Positions 1 through 11,200 of a stretch of 64,000 nucleotides of DNA are shown one piece after another. Source of the DNA: CAZFER01 sp964517495 (lineage in GTDB: Bacteria; Hinthialibacterota; Hinthialibacteria; Hinthialibacterales; Hinthialibacteraceae); NCBI GenBank assembly GCA_964517495.1, contig CAZFER010000010.1:1-64000 (forward strand). The letters are read 5' to 3'. The first letter of the stretch is position 1. Each line of letters opens with the position of its first letter. Under the pieces are notes generated by a model, which was given only the letters and a program-made list of their open reading frames with translations, ran no database searches and had not been told where the DNA came from. Made by a program: the position numbers and the translations under genes.

Positions 1-478
1 ATGAAGAATGGTTAGAAATTTATGAATGGCAAGGAGGTCCTCCACCATCCTTTATTTGGCAGTGGACAATATCTGCATATCATGATTGTAGGGCACATGC
101 AGTAGATGGTGTATTGCAACCTGCTACAGCAAAAGGAGAAGTGAGAAGTGAGAATTGATGGTAAAGTACAAGCAGTAGAAGATGAAGAAACATTAAGAAA
201 GAAAAGTGGTGCACAAGTTGACAGCGATGTTGCCGCAGTTTATGTAGGAAAAGATTGGGGATGGGGGGTAATATTTAATATTAATGACGATCCAGATGTT
301 CTTACTATAGGAACTTACAGGAGTTCAACAAGCTGTTGATTATACTACTACAGCAGGACCTTTTGAGAGATATAGCATCATAAACACCGCTTATGCAATT
401 ACAGAAGTCACAAATGATGCCGGTTATGAAAAAGCATGGGGAAGAGCATCAATTGATATCTATTTCACCCCAGATTAA
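1..478 (+). pseudogene. 3' part of an unrecognised gene broken by frameshifts
   Basis: The sequence reads as one protein only if the frame is changed twice. Frame 3 from base 3 gives EEWLEIYEWQGGPPPSFIWQ and runs to about base 140. Frame 1 then gives RIDGKVQAVEDEETLRKKSG to about base 315. A third frame gives GVQQAVDYTTTAGPFERYS and ends in IDIYFTPD and a stop at 476-478. The first break coincides with a tandem duplication of the 7-mer aagtgag (about 138-151); deleting one copy restores the frame. The second break is a one- or two-base indel near 315. The start lies outside the window. I do not recognise the family; the Trp/Tyr/Gly-rich composition would fit an exported beta-rich domain. The stretch is AT-richer than the rest of the window. 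It could be a decayed gene or poor sequence at a contig edge. Confidence 0.55.
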
Positions 479-510
479 AAAGTTCTTTATATAAGATAAA
501 TATGAGTATT

Positions 511-543
511 GAGGATGGAGTTTTTTTATAAAACTTCATCCTC
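511..543 (+). terminator. hairpin after the broken gene, terminator-like
   Basis: An inverted repeat with arms gaggatggagttt and aaacttcatcctc (one G:T position) lies 33 bases after the last stop codon of the upstream broken gene. The transposase remnant is convergent and ends just beyond it, so the hairpin could serve both strands. There is no long T run directly after the stem, so efficient intrinsic termination is uncertain. Confidence 0.45.
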
Positions 544-549
544 ATTTCA

Positions 550-1146
550 TTAAGAATCAGTCTTTATGAAATATGACAGAATTTCCTCCGTGTTCTTCTT
601 GACATTGACTTCGTTATCTTTTGAGAGTCGCTGGTTGTTATTTATCCACGCAAATGTTCGTTTGACGATTTAACGTTACGGAAGAATTGCGAATTGATCT
701 TTGATTCGCGTCGAAATATGAACTGGCATATCCAAGAGGATTTCCGCATAGTCGACTGTGTCCCCATGATATCCCGCGACCGCTGACACCGCCGCGATGG
801 TTGGATACTTATCTTTCACGGTCTCCACCCGATACGGTCTTCACACTTTGAGAGTCGATAATCGCATAGGACGGCTTGGTTTTCCGGCCTTTCCATTGAT
901 TTCATCGAGCGCCTTTTCCCAAACCCCTCGTTTATACCATCTCATATAGGCGCTGTAAGCCGTTTTCCATTTGGGAAAATCATTTGGAAGTTGCCTCCAC
1001 TGACAACCTGTTTTCAGCACGTACAAGATCGCGTTGATCACGGATCGTATTGAATTCGTTCGGCGATTTCCATATCCATTGCTAAATTCAAAATGATGGC
1101 GAATCAATTCCCATTTCTCATCGGTCAAATCACTTGAAAAACTCAT
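550..1146 (-). pseudogene. IS5-type transposase remnant (DUF4096 plus fragments of the DDE domain)
   Basis: The first 100 codons are a typical N-terminal DUF4096 domain of IS5/IS427-group transposases (motifs LTDEKWELI, NAILYVLKTGCQWRQLP, FPKWKTAY.AYMRW). Near 860 the frame breaks, and the next frame continues with KPSYAIIDSQSVKTVSGGD, which carries the first catalytic Asp. The part with the second Asp (normally within ..DT.G.....V...) is missing. Later fragments read YPTIAAVSAVAGYHGD and, after another frame change, VKRTFAWINNNQRLSKDNE, the usual C-terminal motif with the catalytic Glu region replaced (VERTFAW in active members). The element is therefore deleted internally, frameshifted and inactive. 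No terminal inverted repeats could be fixed by eye. Confidence 0.85.
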
Positions 1147-1401
1147 TGTTTTTCCCTCAATCCTAATAATCTTTTGAATTTATATCATTTAACGATATTA
1201 TAGCATGTGTAATTCATGAAGACAACTTCTTAGCGTTTCAGTTATTGCACTTATCATGATAATTCGATAATATGAGTTGTATTATGTACATTCACAGAAA
1301 TAGTGAAATTTCTGGTACAAGTAATGACTCATTTCATAATTATCATTATTTGATATTATTTATAAAATTAATAATCTTTAAACGTGGTTACATTAAATCC
1401 T

Positions 1402-2055
1402 ATGAATAAGAAACCATCACTCCACCCATCCAATGCCTGGTTTTTGATGCTGCTCCTTGTTACGCTGGCATGGATAGGGCGATTAGGCCTGTATTATTTG
1501 TGTGAAGAAGATTTGGCATCACCTATCAACTCATTCCTTTTATCATTCTTATACCGTTTTGTCATCTTTGTCTTACCTGTGTTTTTATTTCTTCGCTGGG
1601 TGGATAAAGAGCCGGTGTTTGAATTTTTGAAGTTAACGACCTCAATGACCCGTGGTTTGGCAGTAGGTTTTGTCATTCTCGCCATCGGGGCAGTTTGCCA
1701 GACAATGGCCATCTATTTGAATGTCGATTCATTGCCAGATGAAGGAATATTAGGCTTATTGGAAGAGGTTGTGGTCCCCGGTGTGTTTGAAGAGATATTC
1801 TTTCGTGGATTTGTGCTCAATCAATTGCGAAGAACTCTCTCCTTCCATCGAGCCAATTTTTACACCTCGCTCCTGTTTTTGCCTTTTCATTGGGTAACCT
1901 GGCTTATGGTTGCCTGGGAAGGGATGTTGATCATGCTGGTGCGTTCATTTTTCCTGTTCTTCCTGATCTCGCTTCCACTGGGGCTTTTTCAAGAGAAAAC
2001 CAATTCCCTTTGGCCATGCATTGCTTTTCATATGATGGTGAATTTCATCAATTAA
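1402..2055 (+). CDS. CPBP family intramembrane metalloprotease
   Basis: This is a small polytopic membrane protein of the CPBP (CAAX protease/bacteriocin-processing, Abi) family. It carries the family's conserved elements: the EExxxR motif in VFEEIFFRGFVLNQLRR, FxxxH in FLPFHW, and a closing HxxxN in AFHMMVN. These supply the presumed metal-binding and catalytic residues. About six to seven hydrophobic segments are visible. Members cleave prenylated or membrane peptides, or take part in peptide export and immunity; the substrate here is unknown. I chose the ATG at 1402; an in-frame GTG lies at 1384, and neither has a convincing ribosome binding site. It stands alone between the decayed IS and the convergent rhamnosidase gene. 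Confidence 0.85.
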   Translation: MNKKPSLHPSNAWFLMLLLVTLAWIGRLGLYYLCEEDLASPINSFLLSFLYRFVIFVLPVFLFLRWVDKEPVFEFLKLTTSMTRGLAVGFVILAIGAVCQTMAIYLNVDSLPDEGILGLLEEVVVPGVFEEIFFRGFVLNQLRRTLSFHRANFYTSLLFLPFHWVTWLMVAWEGMLIMLVRSFFLFFLISLPLGLFQEKTNSLWPCIAFHMMVNFIN

Positions 2056-2107
2056 CACCAAAGGTAAAAATGAATCGCATCATCCAGGAATACCTCCAGG
2101 CGTTTTG

Positions 2108-5100
2108 CTATTGATTCACTGACCATTGGAATTGAATTTTCGGCTCAATATGAAGGGTGACCGGGCCGAGTAAACCCGCGGTACGGTCGCCTTCATAAAT
2201 ATAGCGAGTAGGTGTTTCTTCGGACCAGTAATTGGCCAGCGTGTTGGCGATTTCAATTTCAATGGTGTTTGCTCCCGGATTGATCGCCTCAGTAATATCA
2301 AAGCGGAATGGATGGCTTATGCGGGTTTCGATATGTTTATTGTTTACAGTAACAGATGCGCTGGCACGAACATCACCAAGTTCAAGTATGATGCGTGAAT
2401 CATTGGGCAGGTCGTTTAGCTCAATGGTTTTACGATAGATCCCAAGGCCAGAATAGCCCGTTAATCCTAATTGGTTCCAATCACCGGTGGAAACAGATAC
2501 GGGATTTAATTCAAGCTTCGCTGGTTCTTCCCANNNNNNNNNNNNNNNNNNNNNNNNNNNNNNNNNNNNNNNNNNNNNNNNNNNNNNNNNNNNNNNNNNN
2601 NNNNNNNNNNNNNNNNNNNNNNNNNNNNNNNNNAAATATGGCTGTGGGTACGTGCCTTTTGGGCAATAAGTATGGGGTTTTCTCCATGTTTGAGGGTACA
2701 CTGTTTTGTTCCACTTTGCGAGGGAGGTTGATCAAATAGAGGTTCCTCGTTTATCCAAATTTGGTGGATGCCGTTTCCATAAGTACAAAAAATACGATCA
2801 GATTTAATTCCCATCACCGATGTCCAGAAGTAATAAATTCCCTCACCACGCGGGGTGACGAGAAAATCATCGGAGACGATGGAATTAAAACCATGATCAT
2901 CGGGATGGGTACCTGGTTTGCCAAACAAATATGAAAACGTGTAAAGCTGCCAACCAGTTTGATCGTGCGCTGTGGGTGGAGAAGGGGGGTCATCATCGAA
3001 TGAATAAAGGCCACTGATCCATAGGCCTGGGCCGTAAGAATAACGATATTCCTGCCAGGCAGATTCATCTTCACTACCTTGATACCATTTCTCTTCAAGG
3101 CCATTCTGGCCCGCTTTTTCCTGCCGATGGTCAAAGTAGCGTATTTCCGCGGAAATGTGTTTGTCGCTTGGGGGATAGCGAAAATCACCCCAACGGTTGT
3201 CGAGAGCTGGTTTGAGGGAAAATGACCAGCCATCATTCAATATGATTGTTTCAGGGATATTCGAAATGGTTTTACTGTCCTTGTATGTATTTCCATTATA
3301 ATTGATAGTTGTTTTATGATCTCCCGGACGATCAATCCAGCCCATTAGGGTGAGGGTGTTATTATTGATTTCGATTTTATCGAGGTTGGATAATGTTGTT
3401 TCTTCAACACGATATTCATTCCTCTTTGGCTTAAACACAACAACCTGATGTTGACGGGGGGCAAAATTTAATTCAAAAACAGTATAAGGCTTTTTGTATT
3501 CATACGTGAGAAGCGGATGCTCCTCAGCAGTTAGCGTATCCCAAATAAAAGGAGCACCGGATGTGCGGATTTGGATTTGGACAGATTGAGATTGATCAGA
3601 CGTATTAAGGAGAAGATAAGCATCGAGGTCACCAATGCGGCGGTGGGTGTGAAGGATGCCGGATGTTGAGGTATTGACATCGCGTTTGATGGTACGATCG
3701 ATAGATGTGATTAATTTGTCCACATTGTTTGATATGAATACCCCCGTTCCCTTATTGGAATTTTGATTAATGACGGGATTATCGCCAACATTTTCACTTT
3801 TCTTTATAGAGAATATATGTTCGAGCGTATTGAAAAGTTGCTTATCCCCCCTCCCATTTTCTGCGGATGCATTAGGTAGTCGTTCAAAGCCAGCGACGAC
3901 TCCCCCGGCATCGAAAAACTGTTTAGCCTTTGCAAGGGAGTTTTGTTTTACCGTAGTGTTGGGGCCGAAAAGGAGAACACGGAAAGGCATGCCGGAAATA
4001 ATAAGTTTACCGTTTTCGACCTGCGCATTAGCGAGTGATTCATCATCAACAAAAAGAAGATCCAGCCCAGCATTATAAAGGCGACGTGCTAATTTACGGG
4101 TGGATTCGTCGATGGATTTGCCGAGTTCGGATATCCCATCAACGGCTTGCCATTGGGCGTGCATGGTGGTAACAGGATAAAGTAACGCGATATCAGCCAC
4201 AGGATGGCCTTGGCTGAATAAATAACTGAGGCGGGTAATCGGCTGGTAAAGCGATTGTGCGTGGCGCCAATAAGGCTGACGAAAGTGGACATCGGGCGGA
4301 GCATGTTCATACCAGCCACCCAAGGTGCTGTAATAAAGCCCATGTTTGTCATACAGGTTTGCGCCGTAGCAATAATTTTCCACGGTCATGGCCAGTTGTA
4401 ATTCGGGGGTAAGCCCCCAACCGGTGGTGTGAAAAGCTTCACACCATACGCGTGGCCTGTTATAGCAAGCGGCAATGGAGGCCGCCAGTTTAGCGTCAAA
4501 AAAATTTCGAGTGCCCAAGCCTTGATAAGGGCCACCATCGTCATAACCAGGGACCTGATACCAACGCATGGTGCGATAATAATCCCCGTACTGGCGGGTT
4601 TGGTCAGCAATGTTATTGCGTCCCCAATTGTCATGACTGAATTGGAGGTCGTTACGTTCATGCCATTCATAGAGTGGCTTAAACCAATTGTCTTCCAGCA
4701 ATTGAGTTACGACGTCATAGTAATCACAGCGGATGCGATCGGTTTGCGGACCGATATCCTGATAAAGTCCAGGGAGCAGGGGAACCGGATCATAACCTTT
4801 TTGAGATTGGAATGCTTCGATTACATTAGGGCCGCAGGGAGGTATTCCCCTTAATATATAAAGTTCATCCTGAAAGGTCCCTGCATAGACTTTTTCAAAT
4901 AATGAACCCAAACGGCGTTTGTATTCTTCATGATGCACATTCAGAAAAGTATTTACAACATCTTTTGTGGTGCGATTCAATCCACGGGGACGATAACCAA
5001 TGGCTGTCACAAACCAATTCCCTGACGGTGCTTTCCATGTAAGTGAATCACCCATGACATGCTCGCGAAGATTGACCTTTTTCTCTAAATCAATACTCCC

Positions 5101-5652
5101 ATTTTCTTTTCGTGGATAAGCAGCGGTTAACAGTAAGGTCATATCATTAGGCCAATCGATTGAGGCTTCAACCGGACCGGTAAAATCCTCGCCAATATAG
5201 CCAACAATATTCCCTTGAAATTCGGGGCGGTTTTTGATTTGGGCTTCAATGTGGTTTTGCCAATAATTTTTTCTTGGGCGGCAATAGGATTCATCATGCA
5301 CCCAAAGATTCATTCCCAACCGCTCGCATTGACGGGCGGTGTGGAGCATATAATTCCACCATGCTTCGCTAAAATATGGTGCCTGTGGCCCCATTGGTGG
5401 TCCTAGTGGATATTTTTGGATAAAACAGACCGAAGGGATGCCCCCTTCGAGTAAATGTTCCAATTGCCAGGTGATTCTGTCTTGATCGAGTTTGTCACCA
5501 TCCCACCACCACAGGGGGACAGGGCCATACTCTGAGGGAGGATTTTGGAAGGTATTCAATACTTTATTTGATGATTGGGCTGCGGATACACAAAATCCAA
5601 GAAGGCTTATGAATGCCAAAACGAATAGGACGAGAAAAATTGTTTTTTTCAT
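2108..5652 (-). CDS. exported GH106-like alpha-L-rhamnosidase (gene crosses an assembly gap)
   Basis: The protein starts with a signal peptide (MKKTIFLVLFVLAFISLLGF) and then a GH106-type catalytic region: GPVPLWWWDGD near residue 43, FQDE at 260-263, HDNWGRNN near 340 and RVWCEAFHTTGWG near 401. The two acidic motifs are the likely catalytic sites, by analogy with GH106 enzymes that remove L-rhamnose from pectic side chains. The gene contains 100 Ns, after which the reading frame differs. The C-terminal part (GDWNQLGLTGYSGLGIYRKT to GLLGPVTLHIEP, stop at 2108-2110) is a galactose-binding-like jelly roll matching the same region of the neighbouring rhamnosidase, so both parts belong to one gene of about 1,180 residues plus whatever the gap hides. 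It lies 16 bases after the lyase gene and is probably co-transcribed with it; the RBS gagga precedes the ATG. Confidence 0.85.
2534..2633. other. assembly gap of 100 Ns
   Basis: Exactly 100 Ns, the conventional filler for a gap of unknown size. The rhamnosidase reading frame is open on both sides but in different frames, so the true gap length is not 100 bases or any other multiple that would keep this offset. The gene itself is probably intact. Confidence 0.98.
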
Positions 5653-5668
5653 TGGTCGTTATTCCTCA

Positions 5669-8050
5669 TTACTTTGATAAATGGAACGTCACCGTGTTTA
5701 GTGTTTCATCCCACTCAGGTTCAACCTCTTGTTCATTTAACCGGATTTTGCTCGGTTGTTTGGGCGCCCAGATGTTGCAATTGATGATGGGTTGGCCTTG
5801 CAGGATGGCATTCATGTGATCATCCTGCCAGGAAAAGACAGAATAAACTTTTGAGAGCGAATCAAGCATAATGTGATCACCCTTTCGTAGGTAACTCCCA
5901 CAGATAACAAAGCCGCGCTCTATGGAATCGGGTTTATCTTCAGCGCCTTTTGCTCGGGTTAATCCATAAATATAAGCATCAGTATCCCACCCATGAATGA
6001 TTTTATTACTGTTGCGATGCATTCGGCGGCCATCAGCACGCAGATTCAGGAAAACCTCAGTAATCTTTTCATCATGGGTAATTCGTGCCCCAAGCATTTC
6101 ATCACCTTCCAACAATTCAACATTGACAAGTGGTTTCTTTTCATCCGGTTGTAATGGTAGGATGGCGGTTATGAATTTCATCGAGCGGGATTTTTCGTTG
6201 GGTGTTAATGCGAGATAGTCAACGGTTTCATCCGGATTATGATCTTTAAGGCCTTTTTTCCGAACAACTTGTAGTTTTTTAGGAAACAAAGGGCGTACAA
6301 TGGCTTTTGCATCATCCCCATTGGAAAGATGAATGTCGTTACCGATTTGTCTGGCAGTACCTTCAAAGTGGAGAAGCCATTCCAATTGGGCTTCTTGGTG
6401 AGTCCGAATGTCATCCACGATGAGAATAACATCATCAATCCATAGAAAATGGCGATAGTTGCGTGAACATTTCCATGATGTGGGGCCTGTAACGTCGGCC
6501 AGTACATATTTAATACCCGCAGATTCCATCAGATGCAAAACCTGGCCGGGATGAACCACACCGCGGTCACCATTACCGCAATCTTCAGGATTTTGGGCCT
6601 GGCCATCGATGAGGACTACATTGTGCGCTTTGCTGTGTCGGTAGTAAGTTGTATATTCACGGCGGCTGTACGAGCAATTTCCTGAATCGATAATCAATGG
6701 TTTCCCATTATGAAACAGGATAAACGAGCCAGCATCGGGATGAGCGTGATTCCAGGTGAATCCCGATTTAAGGGCCAACATGGTGGCGTCGTTTTCCCAC
6801 GAGGAGCGCATCATACACCAACCAATATCCGGATAAAGCATGGAGTTGGGTAAATCAGCAGGTGGTTGTTCCTGTGGTTTTAGCATGTAATAAACCAGCC
6901 CAATTGGATTGTTTAATCCCCAGTTGTCACGATTGAGAAACCAATGATACGCGGGCGATTCAAACCCATTCGCCAATAACAGATGCAATGTTCTTGCCCC
7001 TGATGCCTTTATGCTTCCATCTCCGAAATTTGTCGATAAAAGCGAGTCAGAGGTGGGATAGGTGGTGTGAATAAAGAAATCGCCAGTTTTTTCGAGTAGG
7101 GGGATGTCAGGAAATGGTGATTCGGGAAGGGCGTTGGAATAGGCCAGGTGGAAAAACAAATATTCAGATAAAGCGTAATTGGCATAATTTACACTTTCGT
7201 AAAAGGCGCCTTTGCGGTCAAAATTGAGGCTTTTGTTTTGTAGCAGGTTCCCTTGATAAGCAAACCACTCAGGGAAAGCTTGCTTGATTTCATCTACCCA
7301 CCTTTGAGCACGAGGCTCATCCTCCAGTATGGATAGAGAAGCAACCCCCGCCATGGCGACACAAACGCTCCACCAATTGTGGCCCATGGAGTCAAGGGCG
7401 TGGATTCGCTGGTGGGGGAGAATCCAATCATTCAGGGTGGGCAAAATGCCTAAACGGACCATGCCTTCGACGATGGTTTTTCGGTCTTCTTCTGAAAGGT
7501 AATCGTGAATGCTATCAAAGCCCACCCCATAGCCAAAACAAAAACGGGCGGTATTGAGTTCAGAATGCCAAGGGGGATCGCGGTCAGCATTCCCCGCCCA
7601 GCGATGTAATTGTATATAGTGCAAAAGGGCTTGCTGAATTTTTTTGGCATATTTTTCTTCACCGGTCATTTGATAAGCCAGCCCTAGGGTAGCCCCCATC
7701 TCACTCATTTGACCGCTGGGACGGCCATAATTACCATGCTGCCCAGAGCCACTTTCAGCATATTCGAGCGAAACGAGATCGCTTTCAACAAGGTGATTAG
7801 CCCGGTTCAATATATTTTCCCAAGCCGATTTTATTTGTTCGTCATTCGTGATGCGATCTTTGAGTTGGGCAATTTTATCTGCGGTGAAATAAAGGCGTGG
7901 AAATGTAGTTTTTTCATTAGGTTCCGATTCACCAGCATAGGTATTTATTCCAGGTAGTATCAGAAATAAGAGGAATATTATAAGTAATATAAATCGTATT
8001 GGTGCTGGTTGCATGGGTGTGGTTTTAATCTGTGGGATATATAATTTCAT
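5669..8050 (-). CDS. exported heparinase II/III-like polysaccharide lyase
   Basis: A 793-residue exported protein: an N-terminal hydrophobic segment (FILLIIFLLFLILPG), an alpha-helical toroid of the alginate lyase/heparinase type (PRLYFTADKIAQLKDRI, SMGHNWWSVCVAMAGVA), then the heparinase II/III beta-sandwich around residues 430-700. Its core motif is SGFTWNHAHPDAGSFILFHN at about 430-450, followed by YYRHSKAHNVVLIDGQAQ. Relatives cleave uronic-acid-containing chains by beta-elimination, so a uronate-containing polymer is likely; the exact substrate cannot be read from the sequence. The start is set by ggag seven bases before the ATG. It is the first gene of a two-gene unit with the GH106-like rhamnosidase, which suggests that the two act on the same polymer. 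Confidence 0.85.
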   Translation of the reverse strand: MKLYIPQIKTTPMQPAPIRFILLIIFLLFLILPGINTYAGESEPNEKTTFPRLYFTADKIAQLKDRITNDEQIKSAWENILNRANHLVESDLVSLEYAESGSGQHGNYGRPSGQMSEMGATLGLAYQMTGEEKYAKKIQQALLHYIQLHRWAGNADRDPPWHSELNTARFCFGYGVGFDSIHDYLSEEDRKTIVEGMVRLGILPTLNDWILPHQRIHALDSMGHNWWSVCVAMAGVASLSILEDEPRAQRWVDEIKQAFPEWFAYQGNLLQNKSLNFDRKGAFYESVNYANYALSEYLFFHLAYSNALPESPFPDIPLLEKTGDFFIHTTYPTSDSLLSTNFGDGSIKASGARTLHLLLANGFESPAYHWFLNRDNWGLNNPIGLVYYMLKPQEQPPADLPNSMLYPDIGWCMMRSSWENDATMLALKSGFTWNHAHPDAGSFILFHNGKPLIIDSGNCSYSRREYTTYYRHSKAHNVVLIDGQAQNPEDCGNGDRGVVHPGQVLHLMESAGIKYVLADVTGPTSWKCSRNYRHFLWIDDVILIVDDIRTHQEAQLEWLLHFEGTARQIGNDIHLSNGDDAKAIVRPLFPKKLQVVRKKGLKDHNPDETVDYLALTPNEKSRSMKFITAILPLQPDEKKPLVNVELLEGDEMLGARITHDEKITEVFLNLRADGRRMHRNSNKIIHGWDTDAYIYGLTRAKGAEDKPDSIERGFVICGSYLRKGDHIMLDSLSKVYSVFSWQDDHMNAILQGQPIINCNIWAPKQPSKIRLNEQEVEPEWDETLNTVTFHLSK

Positions 8051-8129
8051 TTTATTCTCCTATTAACTATGAACATGTGGTTATGCACGTATTGGATAGA
8101 CTCAAAGCTGGGTTGACACATAGATTAAT

Positions 8130-8180
8130 CCCTACAAGGGAGTCTATTTGTAGGGGCGAACCCAAGTGTTCGCCCTCCCT
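8130..8180. repeat. compound palindromic intergenic repeat
   Basis: Two adjacent inverted repeats share bases: ccctacaa/ttgtaggg (8130-8155) and gggcgaac/gttcgccc (8154-8175). They lie between two convergently placed coding blocks on the same strand, upstream of the lyase gene. The sequence resembles the small dispersed palindromes seen in many bacterial genomes. The rest of the 220-base intergenic stretch holds no gene. Confidence 0.6.
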
Positions 8181-8270
8181 ATCTTCTGTTGTGGCATTCT
8201 ATCAGATGAGTTTTTAGGCAATTTTTATCGCATAGAGCAGGCCTACAAAAGCAAATCTTAAACACACCGA

Positions 8271-11200
8271 TTATCTTCTCATCTGTTCCAATTGCTCTTT
8301 CAAGGTATTGGATCGAACTCGCACAGGTTCAAGTGACGGGGCTATAGATCTGTAAAATCGTTCTAATCGGGCTTTTTGATTTTCGGTATATGTGTCTTTA
8401 TCAGCTAATAGCATATTGTTTAGTCTATTGGGAATATTCACGAATGGAGATTTTGTTTTAGTAATGGAAACCTCGGAGATGGAACACTCCACCGATGTTA
8501 GTTTAATGACCAATTCTCCTGGTTTAAGTTGCACGTTTCCATTTACTTCAGCAATCAGATAGTTTGGTTTCCCTTCCTTAAGTGGAAAAGTAATATCAAT
8601 GGAAGAATCATTTCGATTTATATCTACGTTGTGCTTATCTTGACCTTGCCATTGGTTAAGATCACTAAGACGAAGTGTTCGGGGGCCGGAAAAGACAAAG
8701 CTGATATTGGGGTCAGGTGGTTCCTTTACCATTGTTTGCCAGACAATGCGGTGTTCCTCATCAAGAATTTTGACAGAAAAGTCATGCAGGCGCAGGATTT
8801 CTTGTTGAGCGCGATCAGTTCGGTTCCAAAGTACGATACGGTCGATCTCTTTGGTTCCACGAAGATCAAGTTCCCACCAAGGATTGGGGTGGTTGGGAGT
8901 ATGAGTAACTGAATGGCTGACAAAATAGCGGCCATCGGTGTTGTTATCAATGGCAAGATGAGCAGCTCCATCCGCTGAGGTCCCCGATTGCCGGGCGAAA
9001 CCATCCAAGGCAATGTTTTCGTTACCTTGAAAAACCTGGACTTCAGCGAGTGATAAATATTCCGAGCGATTGGGGATTTCAACACGGATAAACCGCCCCT
9101 GGATGGGAGTTCTCTTTTGGGATTTATGAATTATTTCCAGGTCTTTGATATTGGCCGATTGGTATGTTTGATCATTCGTAGATTTAAGAGCCAATCGAAT
9201 CCCAGTGATTGTTCCCATGTCATTATCAATATTATAGGTATAGGTTTGCTCGTTTTGATTGTTGCGTTCCATCCTGGGATCAGTAGGGATCTCAAGCCAG
9301 GGTGCGGTTTTTTCCCACTCTTTTTGTTGTTCTCGTAATTCAGGGGTTGAGGTGTTTATAATGGATTGCAGCTCATCGCTTTCTTTTTCAGCCCAGTTGA
9401 TCCATTGAGTTTCAGCGAGTTCCTGCCGCAAGGTTACCGGACCGACCAAACCGGATTCCATTGGGCCTATGTGAAGTGCGGGTATGGTTGTGTAATGAGG
9501 TGCGATGGTGTTGGCAACCCGAATTTCGATGGAATTGGCCCCCTTCTTCAAAAAGGGTGAGATGTCATATTTAAAAGGCTTTGCCAACCGGACACCAGCC
9601 GGTTGCTCATTGACAAACACTTCCGCAGCGACTCGTACTTCACCTAAATCTAAAACGGTTTTGGCTTTTAATTCTTCTTGGTTAAATTGAACTGTTTGTT
9701 TATATACACCGATCCCGGAATAGGTGGGCAGGGCAAAATTTCTCCAATCGCCGGTTTTGATATTTCCACCCTTCAGTTCAAGGCTAATGGGCTTGGGGAA
9801 AGCAGCGCCTGCATATTCACCGTGCGGCATTTCCATGCGAATGGCAACGGTGGAAACACCTTCGGGTGGTTCATTTACTGTAACGATACCACCATTGACA
9901 TTCACTTCTTTTCCATCCACCCAGACTTGGGCTTTGGCATCAGTATGCAGGTACATTTTGTAAAGGCCAGGAGGTGCGGAAAAGCGGTACCAACCGATTC
10001 GATCAGCTTCAGCTGGTTTGACATCATAAATGATGCCCGGAATTTCATTGAAGCATTCAAGATAGGGAGAGGAGAGATTAACAGAAAGAGGACGTTTGGG
10101 TTCACTGGCGGTACCAATATTGTTAAGTAGTTGTGATCCCCACGGTTGCGCCCCCATTTTTGCCCGTTGATCCACGTTGGGCCAAGGGGAATCATCAAAG
10201 CCCATATTTTCCCAATCGGTTTGTTCCTCTTCCACGCCTTTCCATGATTCATTGGTGACAAGCGACCATTCGTTCCCATCTGCGTTACGCACTTTCATTG
10301 CCAGGATGGCTCCCCGGCGGCTAAAGGCGTCACGGTTGACATGCTGGCCAAAGTATAACTGTCCCCATAAGGCGATGACGTTTTTGCCTTCCTGCAAATA
10401 GGGTTTGATGTTAAATGATTCAGGATGAGTCCAACGTGCCCAGGGGCCGATTTCCTCTTCCAGCTTAACGCCATTAACAAACAAACGATAACCAGAAAAT
10501 GCGGTGACGATCAATCTTGCTGCTTGGGGGGTTTCATCCAGGGTAAATGACTTGCGCATATAACACGCATGGGCATCATCAACCCATATCCAATGCGCAT
10601 CGCGCAGATCAGGGGTCACTTCACCCTTGGCGGCTTCGTCGAGTGTTTTGACCGAAGGTGGCTGCTCTTGAACAAAAAGGCGTCCACCTTGTCCATCAGG
10701 CAAATCGAGAAGGACAGTATTTTCACCTTCATTAAGTGGTAAATTGCCGACTGCGTCTTCGAAGGGTTGTTCGATCCCATTCACCCATAAACGTGGTTTA
10801 CTGTTTCGTAACTCAACGCGGAGGCCCAAGCGCTGCTCCCTTGGTGAGATGAGATGGGTAAAAAGCACCTTACGTCCTTCAGGCAGTTGGATGAAATTCT
10901 TATCGATGTGGCCGTCCGGATAACCGGAATGGCCACCCCAGGGAACCGCTTTGGTCAGGCCAATCTGTTTGGAGAATTCAACCGTTTGCCATTCATAGGT
11001 TTTGCCAACAAGTTCAATTTTCGTATGCGCTTGGATAGTGTCGAGTGTAGGTAATATCGTTTTGGCTACATTCCCCTCTCCAGGGAGGGAATCCAGCATT
11101 AACCAATACGGTCCCATGCTGTAAGTCTTTTGGGGCCATTCACTATCATCAATTCCGGGCTGATTCCAGGTTTCAGACTCTTCAGGACGCTGCTCTTCTT

